A stretch of 64,000 nt of DNA from Clostridiales bacterium. Lineage in GTDB: Bacteria > Bacillota > Clostridia > Christensenellales > CAG-138. Below the pieces are notes generated by a model that searched no databases, was not told where the DNA came from, and was given only the letters and a program-made list of their open reading frames with translations. Positions 8,618 through 17,241 of this stretch are shown here, piece after piece (within the stretch, counting starts at the first letter, position 1; every line of letters starts with the position of its first letter). A program made the translations under genes and the position numbers. The stretch is from assembly GCA_019416935.1 (NCBI GenBank), contig DXWI01000010.1, forward strand, positions 1 to 64,000, in the 5' to 3' direction.

Positions 8618-9838
8618 ATGATCCGCATCCTGCTTCACGGTATTTGTGGACACATGGGCCGGGCGATTCTTGAGGCCGCCAATGCACAGAGCGGCCTCTA
8701 TTCCGTTGTGGCCGGCGTAGACTGCGCCGACGGCAGCGGGTTGTCCGTCCCGGTTTATTCGAACTGTGATTCCGTTCGCGAGCAGTTCGATGTACTGATC
8801 GACTTTTCCGTTGCGGCCGCGCTGCCGCAAACGCTGCTGTTTGCCGAGAAGCGGCGCGTGCCGATCGTGGTCGGCACCACGGGCCTGACGGAGCATCATC
8901 TAAGGCTGCTTCAAGGCGCATCTGAGCAGATCCCCGTGTTCCAAACGGGCAATATGTCGCTCGGCGTGAACCTGCAGCTCGATCTGATCCGGCAGGCGAA
9001 GGCTGCGCTCGGCGGCGGATTTGACGTTGAGATCATTGAGCGCCATCACCGTCGAAAGGTTGATGCGCCAAGCGGCACTGCGCTGATGCTGGCCAAGTGC
9101 ATACAGGCCGAGTCCCCGGGCGGTTCCGAGCTTGTTTTCGGGCGGCATGAAACGAACAAACGCCGCACGGACGAGGAGATCGGGCTGCATTCCGTGCGCG
9201 GCGGCACGATCGTCGGCGAGCACGAGGTGCTTTTTCTCGGCCGCGACGAGGTGGTGGAAATCAATCACCGGGCGTATTCCAAGCAGGTGTTCGCCGTCGG
9301 CGCGCTGCGAGCCGCTAGCTATCTGATCGGAAAGCATAACGGGCTGTATGATATGCAGGACGTTGTAACGGAGAGCAATGTGGCGTCGCATGTTTCCGTA
9401 TCGGAGGGACAGGCGATCATCAGCATCGGCCAGCTTCCCTTGGACGGCAATCTGTGCGCCCGTATACTTGCGTTGGTGGCCGAGCAGAGTGTTTCCGTGG
9501 ATATGATCTCCATGAACTTCCCTGCCGAGCGCGGCGGAAGCCTCGGCTTCACGGTTGCAGAGCGATCTCTGTCCGCTGCATCGAACGCTTTGATGCCGCT
9601 GATTGCGGAGCAGGGCGTATCCATCCGCACGGAAAGCGGAATGGCAAAGATTACGATCGAGGGCTCCGGCATGCCGCTCCGATGCGGCGTGGCTGCCGAC
9701 CTTCTGGGCATACTCGCCGGCGCCTCGATTGCCGTTCGGCTCATCACAACGAGTGAAACAAAAATCGAACTTTGCGTAAGCGCTGCGCAGGCTGCGCGCG
9801 CCGTATCCAAAATTGAATCGCAGTTTTTGAACAAATAA
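8618..9838 (+). CDS. dapB: 4-hydroxy-tetrahydrodipicolinate reductase fused to two ACT domains
   Basis: A 406-residue protein. Residues 1-246 are a complete DapB: NAD(P)H site GICGHMGR (8-15), GTTGL (87-91), and the catalytic ERHHRRKVDAPSGTA block with His143, His144 and Lys147. It reduces the DapA product on the way to diaminopimelate. Ordinary DapB ends near residue 250. Here about 155 further residues form two ACT domains (about 266-335 and 342-404) that resemble the regulatory end of aspartokinase, with VDMISMN (294-300) and an ITTSETKIEL stretch (376-385) matching the second ACT. The reading is continuous, with no frameshift. I infer allosteric control by an amino acid, probably lysine. 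AAAGGAG precedes the ATG. Confidence 0.93.
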   Translation: MIRILLHGICGHMGRAILEAANAQSGLYSVVAGVDCADGSGLSVPVYSNCDSVREQFDVLIDFSVAAALPQTLLFAEKRRVPIVVGTTGLTEHHLRLLQGASEQIPVFQTGNMSLGVNLQLDLIRQAKAALGGGFDVEIIERHHRRKVDAPSGTALMLAKCIQAESPGGSELVFGRHETNKRRTDEEIGLHSVRGGTIVGEHEVLFLGRDEVVEINHRAYSKQVFAVGALRAASYLIGKHNGLYDMQDVVTESNVASHVSVSEGQAIISIGQLPLDGNLCARILALVAEQSVSVDMISMNFPAERGGSLGFTVAERSLSAASNALMPLIAEQGVSIRTESGMAKITIEGSGMPLRCGVAADLLGILAGASIAVRLITTSETKIELCVSAAQAARAVSKIESQFLNK

Positions 9839-9858
9839 TCGTTTGAAAAACAGCAGGC

Positions 9859-9999
9859 GAACCACTTCGTCGGTTCGCGCACGAGAATTGCGCAGGAAGA
9901 ACCATAAAATCAGTCAAAAGCAGCGACATGTGCGGTGCTTTTGATACAGAGCCTGCAGGCTCTGCCGTGCTTGCAGGTCTGCATCGTCAAACCTGCAAG
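9859..9999. repeat. Cluster of hairpins between dapB and spoIIP
   Basis: This gap between convergent operons carries several inverted repeats: CGAACC/GGTTCG around 9859-9878, the 18 bp palindrome CAGAGCCTGCAGGCTCTG at 9947-9964, and CTTGCAGGT/ACCTGCAAG at 9970-9978 and 9991-9999. No reading frame is supported here. Confidence 0.6.
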
Positions 10000-10023
10000 T
10001 GTATCCCTGCCGCAGCAGAAATT

Positions 10024-10048
10024 CCGTCAAAAACAAAGTTTTTGACGG
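10024..10048. terminator. Terminator between convergent dapB and spoIIP
   Basis: An 11 bp perfect stem, CCGTCAAAAAC/GTTTTTGACGG (10024-10034 and 10038-10048), with a 3-nt loop. The A/T end of the stem faces the loop, so the tail is weak. A second GC-rich hairpin, GCCGCCGT/ACGGCGGC (10056-10063 and 10069-10076), directly follows the spoIIP stop. Confidence 0.55.
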
Positions 10049-10083
10049 CCTGAGTGCCGCCGTTGCCCACGGCGGCGCTCTTT

Positions 10084-11106
10084 CTATGCCAACGGTGCCC
10101 AAACCGAGATATCAGCCTTGCTCAAATCTCCCGGATTCCGGGCCGTGTCCAGCGCTGCGGCAATCGCCTCAGCCAGATACGGAACGGCGGCCAGTGCCTG
10201 GGACAGAGTGTTGCAGTTGTGGCCGACCTCTACAAGCAGGCACTGACTCGTAATATGCTGATTGTATCGCCCGGTTTTGACGCGAATGGGCCTGACCAGG
10301 CGGCTGTCGATTGCAGACAGATGATTGGTGATCGACTCGGCCAGCGCATAGTTGCTCTCGAAGTCCGGCATCTCGTCGAACCCGGTACCTGTTGCGCCCT
10401 TCCCCGTTCCCACAACGAACATCATGCGCGCAACCTGCTTCCCATCCAGCTCCAGATAGTCGGTAACGGGCGTTTCACTGTTTCCATAGGCGTCCCGGTG
10501 AACGTCGATAAAAACCTTCAGGGAGGGGTATTTCTGCCGATAGGAGCGCATGGTCTTTTCCGAACGGCTGTAGGAGGTGGCCAGCTTTGGCGGCTCATGA
10601 TTGGTCGTATCGTGAATCACGGAAAATCCCAGCTCGCGCAGGCGCTTTGCGAGCAATTCGCCTACTGCAACGATATTGTGGCCATTGTCATTTGTTCGCC
10701 ACTTGCCGCTCGCCTCATAGGGGTCCTCCTCCACCAGCGCATAGGCCTCGGTCGTATGGGTATGGTAGATCAAAATCTGCGGCGCATTGCCGTCCGGTTC
10801 CTGCGGACGGATCACGGGCACGGTTTCGGTTTCCAGAACCGTAAGCCGAAGCGGCGGCAGCGTCGCCGCCGCTGTTGCGGATGTCTCTGCGGCCTGCGTC
10901 TGCGAAAGCTGAGCCAGCATCGGCATGCCCACCGCCAGCATTCCCACCTCCGCTCTTCCGCAGGACAGCAACAGGAGTATTCCGGCGCAGGCGACGGAAA
11001 GCAGGGGCAGTGCCAGGCGCAGTCTGCTGAGCAGTGGCCAGCGCCGGCTTCTCTTCCATACGCCGCTCCTGCCATGGCGTCTGCGGCGCCGAATGTCTTT
11101 TTTCAT
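10084..11106 (-). CDS. spoIIP: Stage II sporulation protein P (peptidoglycan amidase/endopeptidase)
   Basis: A 340-residue forespore-engulfment hydrolase that works with SpoIID and SpoIIM to thin septal peptidoglycan. A basic N-terminus and one membrane anchor (about residues 30-48, LALPLLSVACAGILLLLSC) precede an extracytoplasmic amidase domain. The family motifs are IYHTHTTEAY, the zinc-region FIDVHRDA, and LVEVGHNCNTL near the C-terminus. GGAGGG precedes the ATG at 11106. It lies 37 nt behind gpr, the usual clostridial pairing. Confidence 0.95.
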   Translation of the reverse strand: MKKDIRRRRRHGRSGVWKRSRRWPLLSRLRLALPLLSVACAGILLLLSCGRAEVGMLAVGMPMLAQLSQTQAAETSATAAATLPPLRLTVLETETVPVIRPQEPDGNAPQILIYHTHTTEAYALVEEDPYEASGKWRTNDNGHNIVAVGELLAKRLRELGFSVIHDTTNHEPPKLATSYSRSEKTMRSYRQKYPSLKVFIDVHRDAYGNSETPVTDYLELDGKQVARMMFVVGTGKGATGTGFDEMPDFESNYALAESITNHLSAIDSRLVRPIRVKTGRYNQHITSQCLLVEVGHNCNTLSQALAAVPYLAEAIAAALDTARNPGDLSKADISVWAPLA

Positions 11107-11143
11107 CGTACATGCCCTCCCCCATCACAAGGGTATGCACGGC

Positions 11144-12064
11144 TTATTCCAACAATGCCTCTATTTCCGCATAATAAGCACGGTGCAGCATGCGGTTGAT
11201 GCCATTCGACAGAATTTCCGCGGCATCCTCAGTCAGCAGATCGATATCCTTCGGCGTGACGATCATGGGGCCGAAATGCTCGCGCACAACCTCGTCTACG
11301 AGTGCGCGAAGCGCCTCATTGTCCGGCAGGCCGGTTCGCTGCGCAACCATGCCGATGGTATCGGCTGCAATGGTCGCCGCATATACCACCATCGGAATCC
11401 CGATGGCGATCACCGGCACGCCCAGCGTCTCACGGTTCAGGGTGTCCCGCATGTTTCCGATGCCGGAGCCAGGGCTGATGCCGGTGTCGCTCAACTGTAC
11501 CGTCCTGTGAATCCGATCCGTACTGCGCGCGGCCAGCGCATCCACGCAGATGACGGCAGCCGGTTTTGCATGTTCCACCAGCCCCTTAACCACCTCCACG
11601 GTCTCCATGCCCGTCGTTCCCAGCACGCCGGGCGCCATCGCCGAAACCGCCCGCATTCCCTGTGGCGCCAGTTCTGGCGCGTTGGTCCGGATGTGACGCG
11701 TCACATAGATCCGGTCGGCCGTTTCCGGGCCGAGCGCATCGGGCGTGACAAACCGGTTTCCGAGGCCGATCACCATCATATCGGCCTGCTCCGGTATGCC
11801 GTCCAGCAATTTGGACAGTTCCTCCGCAATTCGCTCGGAGAGTGCCGTGAACACCTCCGGTTCCCGGTCGGACAGATTGTCCGCATCAATTGTGATATAC
11901 CTTCCCTGCGGCTTGTCGAGCCGATCGGCCGCCTCCGGCGTCTCGATGACGATTCGCTCCACAAGCAGCGGACCATGCTGCTCCTTCGATTGCGTAACAC
12001 CCTGTAAATCGTTCCCGGCCAGTTCCCGGGATTCCCGCGCCAGATCGGTTCGATAACGCTGCAT
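11144..12064 (-). CDS. gpr: GPR germination endopeptidase
   Basis: A 306-residue aspartic-like spore protease that degrades small acid-soluble spore proteins at germination. It is made as a zymogen. The family signatures are the N-terminal MQRYRTDLARE, VIGLGNRFVTPDALGP, the ICVDALAARS block and the SPGSGIGNMR segment. The ATG at 12064 has GGAGG at ideal distance. An ATG 36 nt upstream lies in the terminator region and is rejected. The terminator at 12083-12110 separates it from spoIVA, so it is probably transcribed from its own forespore promoter, which I could not place. Confidence 0.95.
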   Translation of the reverse strand: MQRYRTDLARESRELAGNDLQGVTQSKEQHGPLLVERIVIETPEAADRLDKPQGRYITIDADNLSDREPEVFTALSERIAEELSKLLDGIPEQADMMVIGLGNRFVTPDALGPETADRIYVTRHIRTNAPELAPQGMRAVSAMAPGVLGTTGMETVEVVKGLVEHAKPAAVICVDALAARSTDRIHRTVQLSDTGISPGSGIGNMRDTLNRETLGVPVIAIGIPMVVYAATIAADTIGMVAQRTGLPDNEALRALVDEVVREHFGPMIVTPKDIDLLTEDAAEILSNGINRMLHRAYYAEIEALLE

Positions 12065-12082
12065 GCCGCCTCCAAAAACGAA

Positions 12083-12110
12083 AAGAATCGCAGCTTCCAC
12101 TGCGATTCTT
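12083..12110 (-). terminator. Terminator downstream of spoIVA
   Basis: An 11 bp perfect stem, AAGAATCGCAG/CTGCGATTCTT (12083-12093 and 12100-12110), has a 6-nt loop. On the minus strand it is followed by TTCGTTTTT. It sits between the spoIVA stop and the gpr start. Confidence 0.8.
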
Positions 12111-12124
12111 ATTGTGTCCGCTTT

Positions 12125-13600
12125 TCAAAGCATAATACAGATCAGTCCGTTGCATCCCTCGTTGACTATGCGCTGGAGCGTGGCTTGTATGCGCTGCTGC
12201 ACCGCAGGAGACATGCTGCCCTTGCTGGACATGCCGTCCCGCACAAGGTCATACAGCGACTTGCCGAAAATATTTGTCTGCCAAATCGCCGCGGGATCCT
12301 CCCGGAAGGTGGAGAGCAGATATTGCACAAGCGCTTCCGATTGCTGTTCGGTGCCGACAATCGGGCTCACTTCGCTCTCGATATCCACGCGAATCACATG
12401 CAGCCCGGAGGCTTTTGCACGCAGTTTGACACCGAAGCGATTGCCCTGCTGAACGATCTCCGGTTCCTCCAGCTCCATCTCATCGACGGCTGGCGGGACC
12501 AGCCCGTAGCCCGTTCGCCTGGCTTCGAGCAGCGCGCCGGCGATTCGGTCATACTCGGTCTTTGCCGAAACGAATTCCTTCATGGCCGAAATCAGCTCAA
12601 AGTCATCCCGAATATCGCAGCCGCATTCCTCGCCAAGGATCGCGTAGAACAACCCCTCCTCGGGCTGCAGCACGATCGTCGCTACGCCCTCTCCAAGCGC
12701 AATGCTCTCCACACGGGCGGGCAAAAACTGCTCGATCTGTGCCAGTTCCCCCGCCAGATACTGGTAATCCCGAACCCGGACAAGCTGCGGAAGTGCCGAG
12801 TAGATCGGCAGCAGCACGCGCTGCATCAGCCAGTGGTCCTTCGCCAACGCGCGCATGAAGGACGGAATCCGCACCTCGATCATGCGGAGCGGGAATTCCA
12901 ACAGGATCTCTTCGATCAGTTCCGCGGCCTGTGCTGCCGACATCTGCATGACATTGAGGCAAATTACCGAAACATCGTACTGCGCGGCAAGCTGATCACG
13001 CAGTTGGAGCGCCGCGTCTCCCTCCGGGTCGATGCTGTTGATGATGAGCACAAACGGTTTGCCCGTTTCCTTCATCTCCCGGATGACGCGCGCCTCCGCC
13101 TCCACATAGCTGTCACGTGGAAGCTCCGTAATGCTGCCGTCGGTCGTCATGACGATGCCAATGGTGGAGTGCTCGGTAATGACCTTGCGCGTTCCCAGTT
13201 CAGCGGCCTCCTCAAACGGAACGTCATAGTCGAACCAAGGCGTGCGCACCATGCGCGGCGCATCGTCCTCCAAGTGGCCGATGGCGCCTGGCACGAGATA
13301 TCCGACGCAGTCCACCAACCGGACATTGCAGAACTGTTTATCGGCAAACTCCACGCGAACGGCATCATTCGGCACGAACCGCGGCTGTGTCGTCATGATG
13401 GTCCGGCCGGCACCGCTCTGCGGAAGCTCGTCAATCACGCGGGTTTTGACATGCGTGTTCTCAATATTGGGAAGCACCAGCAGGTCCAAAAAACGCTTGA
13501 TAAAGGTTGATTTTCCCGTTCTCACCGGGCCGACGACACCGATATAGATGTCGCCCTGTGTTCTCTTGGCGATATCGCGATAGAGCTGTGTTCTGTCCAT
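12125..13600 (-). CDS. spoIVA: Stage IV sporulation protein A (spore-coat ATPase)
   Basis: A 491-residue ATPase that polymerises on the outer forespore surface as the base of the spore coat. The N-terminal Walker A is GPVRTGKST (24-32). A sensor-type region includes TTDGSITELPRDSY. The long middle domain is followed by the conserved short C-terminus ending in LICIML. Length matches the family's ~492 residues. The ATG at 13600 is preceded by GGAGGGAGAGG. A sigma-E-like pair (CTCATATA at 13639-13646 and GATACAGC at 13619-13626, minus strand) lies just upstream but is slightly close-spaced, so I treat it as tentative. Confidence 0.97.
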   Translation of the reverse strand: MDRTQLYRDIAKRTQGDIYIGVVGPVRTGKSTFIKRFLDLLVLPNIENTHVKTRVIDELPQSGAGRTIMTTQPRFVPNDAVRVEFADKQFCNVRLVDCVGYLVPGAIGHLEDDAPRMVRTPWFDYDVPFEEAAELGTRKVITEHSTIGIVMTTDGSITELPRDSYVEAEARVIREMKETGKPFVLIINSIDPEGDAALQLRDQLAAQYDVSVICLNVMQMSAAQAAELIEEILLEFPLRMIEVRIPSFMRALAKDHWLMQRVLLPIYSALPQLVRVRDYQYLAGELAQIEQFLPARVESIALGEGVATIVLQPEEGLFYAILGEECGCDIRDDFELISAMKEFVSAKTEYDRIAGALLEARRTGYGLVPPAVDEMELEEPEIVQQGNRFGVKLRAKASGLHVIRVDIESEVSPIVGTEQQSEALVQYLLSTFREDPAAIWQTNIFGKSLYDLVRDGMSSKGSMSPAVQQRIQATLQRIVNEGCNGLICIML

Positions 13601-13668
13601 GACGCGCCTCTCCCTCCTGCTGTATCGGTCGTTACCAATATATGAGAGAAGCGCACAAATAGAATGCT

Positions 13669-14277
13669 TTAATTCACGATCTGTTTTTCTTCATTGTGCA
13701 GCAGGCGGCGAATGTTATCGATGTGTCTGAAATAAACAATCGCGGTGAGGAGCGCCGCCAGCGCGACGAGCGCAATATCCGAAAACCGAAAGACGAGCGT
13801 CGCAATCAGAAAGACAAGTACGCCGGAAAGGGAAACGAGCGAAACCTTTTTTGTAGCGGCCAGCACCAGCGCAGCGGCAACGGTCGTAATGGCCGCGCCG
13901 AGCGGGAACGTCATCCAGGCGATCGCAAACGAGGACGCAACGCCCTTTCCGCCCCGAAATCCCGCAAACGCCGGATAGCAATGGCCCAGTACCGCGAAGA
14001 GCGCGCTCACATAGCCGCCCAGCGTTCCCATCAGGAGCCGGCCGAGCAGAACAGCGGCGATCGCCTTGCAGAAATCGCCAAGAAATGTTACGATGCCCGG
14101 TTTGAAGCCGAACACGCGCACCATATTGGTGCTGCCCGCGTTGCCGCTGCCGTGGCCGCGCACATCATCATGATAATACCGCTTGCTGATCAGAATCGCG
14201 GTTTGCAGGTTGCCGCACAGGTACCCAACCGCCGCGCTGGCAAGGCACAACAGCACATTGAACGAATATTGCTCCAT
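13669..14277 (-). CDS. plsY: Acyl-phosphate:glycerol-3-phosphate acyltransferase PlsY
   Basis: A 202-residue integral membrane enzyme making lysophosphatidic acid from acyl phosphate, the first step of phospholipid synthesis in Gram-positives. Five membrane segments are apparent. The three catalytic loops are visible: GHGSGNAGSTNMVR (glycerol-phosphate site), GHCYPAFAGFRGGKG, and a C-terminal FRHIDNIRRLLHNEE block. AAAGGATG precedes the ATG. It follows der at a 69-nt distance in the same direction. Confidence 0.95.
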   Translation of the reverse strand: MEQYSFNVLLCLASAAVGYLCGNLQTAILISKRYYHDDVRGHGSGNAGSTNMVRVFGFKPGIVTFLGDFCKAIAAVLLGRLLMGTLGGYVSALFAVLGHCYPAFAGFRGGKGVASSFAIAWMTFPLGAAITTVAAALVLAATKKVSLVSLSGVLVFLIATLVFRFSDIALVALAALLTAIVYFRHIDNIRRLLHNEEKQIVN

Positions 14278-14346
14278 GATTCATCCTTTCAGAATCGTCC
14301 GCACTCGCACCGCCTTGTCGGCGCCGCAGCCGCGCAGGATCATCGT

Positions 14347-15681
14347 TTAGGTCTGATCGTCGCTCTTCTTTCTGTTGCGGAAGCACAGTCTGAGCGGCGT
14401 CCCCTCCAAACCAAAGGATTTCCGCAGATAGTTCTCCAAATACCTCTGATAAGAAAAATGCACGAGCGTCTCATCGTTCACGAACACGATAAACGTCGGC
14501 GGCTGAACGGCTGCCTGCGTCGCATAATAGATCTTCAGCCGGCGTCCCTTGTCGGACGGCGGCTCATTGACCATAACCGCCTCACCCACAATATCGTTGA
14601 GCGTGCCCGTCGGAATTCTGCGGCAGCTCTGTTCATAGACCGAATCCGCAAGATCAAGCACGCGGTTGACACGCTGACCGGTTTTGGCGGACAGGAACAG
14701 CATCGGTACATAGCTCATAAACGCCAGATCGACCAGCAGGTCCTTCTTGAACTTTTCAATGGTGTGCGTGTCCTTTTCCACCAGATCCCACTTGTTGACC
14801 AGCAGCACGGAGGGCTTACCCTCCTCGTGCGCATAGCCCGCAATGCGCACGTCCTGCTCACTCAGTCCCTGGCTCGCATCGCAGACGATCAACACCACGT
14901 CCGCACGGCGCACGGCGGCCAGTGACCGGATTACGCTGTAGCGCTCGATGCTCTCATCCTCGATGCTCCGCTTTCTGCGAATTCCCGCCGTATCCACGAG
15001 CGTATAGAGGCGTCCATGATGCTCGAACGGCGTATCAATCGAATCCCGCGTGGTGCCGGGGATATCGGAAACAATCGCACGCTCCTCGCCGAGCAGTGCG
15101 TTGATCAGGCTCGATTTGCCGACGTTCGGCTTGCCGGCAACCGCGATATTGATTCGCTTCTCCTCCTCGCCGCCCGCGTCGGCCGGAAAGTCCTTTACAA
15201 CCGCATCGAGCAGATCGCCAAGGCCAAGCCCCTGCGCAGCAGAGATCGTGATCGGATCGCCGAGTCCCAACGAATAGAACTCATAGGCGGCTTCCTCAAA
15301 TTTTTGCGCGTCAACCTTGTTGACGCCCAGGACGACGGGTTTCTTGCTTCGGCGCAGCATGGAGGCCACCTCCATGTCTGCGGCGGTCATACCCTCCCGT
15401 CCGTCTACCAAAAACAAAATCACATCCGCCGTCTCGATGGCAAGCTCCGCCTGCCGGCGCATCTGAATCGCGATCTTGTCGAGGCTTGCCGGTTCGATGC
15501 CGCCGGTATCGATGAGCGTAAAGGAATACTGCAGCCACTCGGCGTCTCCGTAGATACGGTCGCGCGTCACACCCGGCGTATCCTCAACGATGGCGACGCG
15601 CCGCCCGACGAGCCGATTAAAGAGGGTGGATTTCCCTACGTTGGGGCGGCCGACAACGGCCACAAGGGGTTTCGTGCTCAT
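14347..15681 (-). CDS. der: Ribosome-assembly GTPase Der (EngA)
   Basis: A 444-residue double-GTPase needed for 50S ribosomal subunit maturation. Two tandem G domains are visible: P-loop GRPNVGKST (11-19) with DTGG, and P-loop GKPNVGKSS near residue 183 with [10 protein letters not shown]-terminal KH-like domain contains [23 protein letters not shown]. All G motifs, including both NKxD elements (NKVD, NKWD), are intact. It is flanked by the DUF512 gene upstream (29-nt gap) and plsY downstream, a neighbourhood common in Clostridia. Confidence 0.97.
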   Translation of the reverse strand: MSTKPLVAVVGRPNVGKSTLFNRLVGRRVAIVEDTPGVTRDRIYGDAEWLQYSFTLIDTGGIEPASLDKIAIQMRRQAELAIETADVILFLVDGREGMTAADMEVASMLRRSKKPVVLGVNKVDAQKFEEAAYEFYSLGLGDPITISAAQGLGLGDLLDAVVKDFPADAGGEEEKRINIAVAGKPNVGKSSLINALLGEERAIVSDIPGTTRDSIDTPFEHHGRLYTLVDTAGIRRKRSIEDESIERYSVIRSLAAVRRADVVLIVCDASQGLSEQDVRIAGYAHEEGKPSVLLVNKWDLVEKDTHTIEKFKKDLLVDLAFMSYVPMLFLSAKTGQRVNRVLDLADSVYEQSCRRIPTGTLNDIVGEAVMVNEPPSDKGRRLKIYYATQAAVQPPTFIVFVNDETLVHFSYQRYLENYLRKSFGLEGTPLRLCFRNRKKSDDQT

Positions 15682-15710
15682 AAGGTTTTTCTGTCTCCCA
15701 ATACAAAAAT

Positions 15711-17024
15711 CTATGCGGTAAAGAGCGTTTCAATCAGGTGTTCGCCGCCGGCCACCGGGAGCACCCGCACCTGCAGCGCAGCGGCCAGTTCTGCGAGCGT
15801 CACTCCGTCCAAAAAAACGTCCTCGCGCTCCCGCAGCATGTTCTGTGGAATCAGCAGCGTATCCGCAGTCAGCCTACCCGAGAGCTGCCGGATCAAATCG
15901 CCGCCGGTGACCAATCCGGCAACATTGACATTGCCGCCAAAATAGTCGTTGTGAATCGGATACAGCGTCAGATCCACGCCATACGGATCGAGCGCCCGAT
16001 ACAGCTCCCGAAAGAACGGATACGCACCCTCGCCGCCCGCCATTGCCGCCGCACGTCTTTGGAAAAGCGGTTTTCGATCGGCCAGCGCGTCCCGGAATTC
16101 CCGTTCAAACAGCCGCAACAGCCCTACACCGTTTTCAATCTGTCCGAAATCCTCGTACGCCTCATACGGCGGCAGCGGTACGCCTGCCTTCAGATACCAT
16201 TCGTCCGACAAGAATGCAAACGCCGTTCCCTGCTCCGCTCTGGCCCTTGTGTAAAAGGACTCGACCCGTTCGATCATTTCCCGCGCCGCATCCGGCGTAT
16301 ACGCCCGCAGCGGCGAAAGCCCCTCCCGAAAGCGCGTCAGCCCGACCGGAACGAGCGCAACGGACTGCGCAGCCGGATACAGCCGATACAGGTCGGCCAA
16401 CGTCCGATCCAGCACATCGCCGTCGTTCATGCCCGGGCAGCATACGACCTGCGCATGAAAGCGCAACCCTGCCGCGGCCAGACGCTCAAGCCGCTCCATC
16501 AGCCGGCCCGCCGTGCGGTTGCGCATCATCTGCGCGCGCACCTCGGGATCCGTAGCATGAACGGAAATGTACAGCGGGCTCACACGCCGGTTGAGTATGC
16601 GTTCAAACTCCCGCTCCGAGACGTTCGTGAGCGTCACATAATTGCCCATGATGAACGAGAGCCGCCAATCGTCATCCTTGACGAGCAGGCTGGAGCGCAC
16701 ATCGCATGGCATCTGATCGACAAAGCAAAAGATGCAGCGGTTGGCGCAGGATCGCATATCGCTCATCAGGCTGGTGGGAAACGACAGGCCGAGCGGCTCG
16801 GTCTCCCGCTTGCGAACGGTGATCGACCGTTCCGCACCATCGGCAGCTTGCAGCGAAACATGCAGCGTTCTTGCTGCGGTCAAGTATTCATAATCAACGA
16901 GATCGAGCACCGGCTCTCCGTTGATGGCGAGCAGGCACTCCCCCTCCCGCACGCCGGCGCGGGCTGCGGGAGAATCCGGTTCCACCCGAATAATCTTTTG
17001 TTTTCTTCCAGTACGATCATCCAT
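15711..17024 (-). CDS. DUF512 protein: PDZ domain plus radical SAM
   Basis: A 437-residue protein of the clostridial DUF512 family. A PDZ-like domain (about residues 8-70, [16 protein letters not shown]) is followed by a radical SAM core whose 4Fe-4S ligands lie in CANRCIFCF (CX3CX2C), then the DUF512 C-terminal domain. The function is unproven; the conserved place upstream of der hints at translation or ribosome maturation. The ATG at 17024 begins the homologous part, but no ribosome site precedes it. A good promoter (17033-17062) ends only about eight bases before the ATG, so the message may be nearly leaderless. A longer reading to 17420 runs antisense through the aconitase X start and is rejected. 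Confidence 0.88.
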   Translation of the reverse strand: MDDRTGRKQKIIRVEPDSPAARAGVREGECLLAINGEPVLDLVDYEYLTAARTLHVSLQAADGAERSITVRKRETEPLGLSFPTSLMSDMRSCANRCIFCFVDQMPCDVRSSLLVKDDDWRLSFIMGNYVTLTNVSEREFERILNRRVSPLYISVHATDPEVRAQMMRNRTAGRLMERLERLAAAGLRFHAQVVCCPGMNDGDVLDRTLADLYRLYPAAQSVALVPVGLTRFREGLSPLRAYTPDAAREMIERVESFYTRARAEQGTAFAFLSDEWYLKAGVPLPPYEAYEDFGQIENGVGLLRLFEREFRDALADRKPLFQRRAAAMAGGEGAYPFFRELYRALDPYGVDLTLYPIHNDYFGGNVNVAGLVTGGDLIRQLSGRLTADTLLIPQNMLREREDVFLDGVTLAELAAALQVRVLPVAGGEHLIETLFTA

Positions 17025-17032
17025 ATGGTTGC

Positions 17033-17062
17033 AGTATAGCACGTCAAGGGGATGAAAGTCAA
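17033..17062 (-). promoter_or_regulatory. Promoter of the DUF512-der run, abutting the start codon
   Basis: TTGACT (17057-17062) and TATACT (17033-17038) are spaced 18 bp on the minus strand. The expected transcription start falls at about 17026, within a few bases of the ATG at 17024. Confidence 0.6.
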
Positions 17063-17091
17063 AATACGGTAATGCAAAGACGGCGCATTTC

Positions 17092-17120
17092 TTGACGAGT
17101 TTTCGGAACATTGATAAAAT
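17092..17120 (+). promoter_or_regulatory. Promoter of the aconitase X operon
   Basis: TTGACG (17092-17097), a 17 bp spacer and TAAAAT (17115-17120) lead into an untranslated leader of about 115 nt. Confidence 0.75.
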
Positions 17121-17136
17121 ATGAGTTGTCACCACG

Positions 17137-17193
17137 GATGAGAGGATCGCGCCCGCGCGCGCACGCGACTCGGTTCGCCGTAAGGCTCTCATC
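17137..17193 (+). promoter_or_regulatory. Structured GC-rich leader of the aconitase X operon
   Basis: GATGAGAG (17137-17144) pairs with CTCTCATC (17186-17193), enclosing a very GC-rich segment with GCGCGC runs. It lies wholly in the 5' leader. I recognise no known riboswitch class, and there is no clear T-tract behind it. Confidence 0.4.
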
Positions 17194-17241
17194 GTCTGCA
17201 TTTTGACCGATGTGCAATTCAAACAACGAGGGGGGAGAAAC

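Noticed and set aside
6557..8899. 780-codon minus-strand frame opposite asd-dapA-dapB
   Set aside because: Antisense to three well-identified genes with a promoter on the other strand; composition (His, Asn, Arg) is that of a shadow frame.
15738..17039. 433-codon plus-strand frame opposite the DUF512 gene
   Set aside because: Rich in Arg/His/Gln with no motif, fully antisense to a protein with a clear CX3CX2C radical SAM site.
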